A DNA stretch of 32,838 nucleotides from an uncultured cyanobacterium (GTDB lineage: Bacteria > Cyanobacteriota > Cyanobacteriia > CAKZMO01): positions 1-32,838 of the forward strand of contig CAKZMO010000310.1 in the NCBI GenBank assembly GCA_937128595.1, in the 5' to 3' direction. This document shows, in pieces, positions 32,805 to 32,838 of the stretch; positions within the stretch are counted from its first letter, which is position 1, and every line of letters starts with the position of its first letter. Made by a program: the position numbers and the translations under genes. The notes beneath the pieces are model-generated. The model saw only the letters and a program-made list of their open reading frames with translations, was not told the DNA's origin and ran no database searches.

Positions 32805-32838
32805 AATGACGATTATGCTGACGACTCCAGCAACTTCT

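Noticed and set aside
32806-32838. ATG just after the kinase stop, open to the end of the window
   Set aside because: Only 11 codons are visible, so it cannot be told from chance; it could be the start of another gene in the rppA-rppB operon.
1-32838. CRISPR arrays, tRNA or rRNA genes, prophage or toxin-antitoxin modules
   Set aside because: I saw no regularly spaced repeats, no tRNA-like cloverleaf, no rRNA and no phage or toxin-antitoxin families. The many GCGATCGC sites are ordinary HIP1 sequences of cyanobacteria.

Overview
This window is almost certainly cyanobacterial chromosomal DNA. It encodes photosystem II subunit PsbI, is full of the HIP1 palindrome GCGATCGC (often extended to GGCGATCGCC), and carries several lineage-typical families: an olefin synthase megasynthase, DUF2499/DUF3593 membrane proteins, a DUF3769/LptD-like outer-membrane protein, Ser/Thr kinases and an RppA/RppB-type two-component system. 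The species cannot be named from sequence alone.

Layout. (1) 1-1131, minus: a small cytoplasmic Ser/Thr kinase followed by a 47-residue protein with an internal duplication. (2) 1499-12361, minus: a tight three-gene operon made of a 2998-residue type I PKS olefin synthase (acyl-AMP ligase, ACP, KS, AT, KR, ACP, sulfotransferase, thioesterase), an unrecognised 344-residue protein 12 bp downstream, and an Sfp-type phosphopantetheinyl transferase 6 bp further on. A 698-bp leader/intergenic stretch precedes it and contains an inverted repeat and a 53-codon ORF with a strong ribosome binding site. (3) 13060-21455, minus: an envelope locus of csaB (pyruvylation of cell-wall glycan), psbI with its own terminator, an LptD-like outer-membrane protein with a very long acidic N-terminal extension, and two GT-C-like membrane glycosyltransferases that overlap out of frame. 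(4) 21697-22624, plus: DUF2499 and DUF3593 membrane proteins. (5) 22625-23578: a gene-free stretch holding a 151-bp MITE with terminal inverted repeats and a perfect 23-bp tandem duplication. (6) 23579-26585: a kinase-WD40 fusion protein, ending 1 bp from a convergent EamA transporter. (7) 26803-32804: a heavy-metal RND pump with a miniature adaptor (minus), divergent from an RppA/RppB response regulator and kinase (plus). An 11-bp-period direct repeat lies between the two transcription units.

How the genes work together. In group 2, the PPTase should convert the two ACP domains of Ols to the holo form. Ols then activates, elongates, reduces, sulfates and decarboxylates a fatty acid to a terminal alkene. 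In group 3, CsaB and LptD both serve outer-membrane attachment or assembly, and the GT-C proteins plausibly modify surface glycans. In group 7, the kinase has a His-rich periplasmic loop and the pump is encoded next door, which suggests metal-controlled efflux. The least explained items are the 344-residue Ols neighbour, the miniature RND adaptor, the LptD N-terminal extension and the two small proteins.
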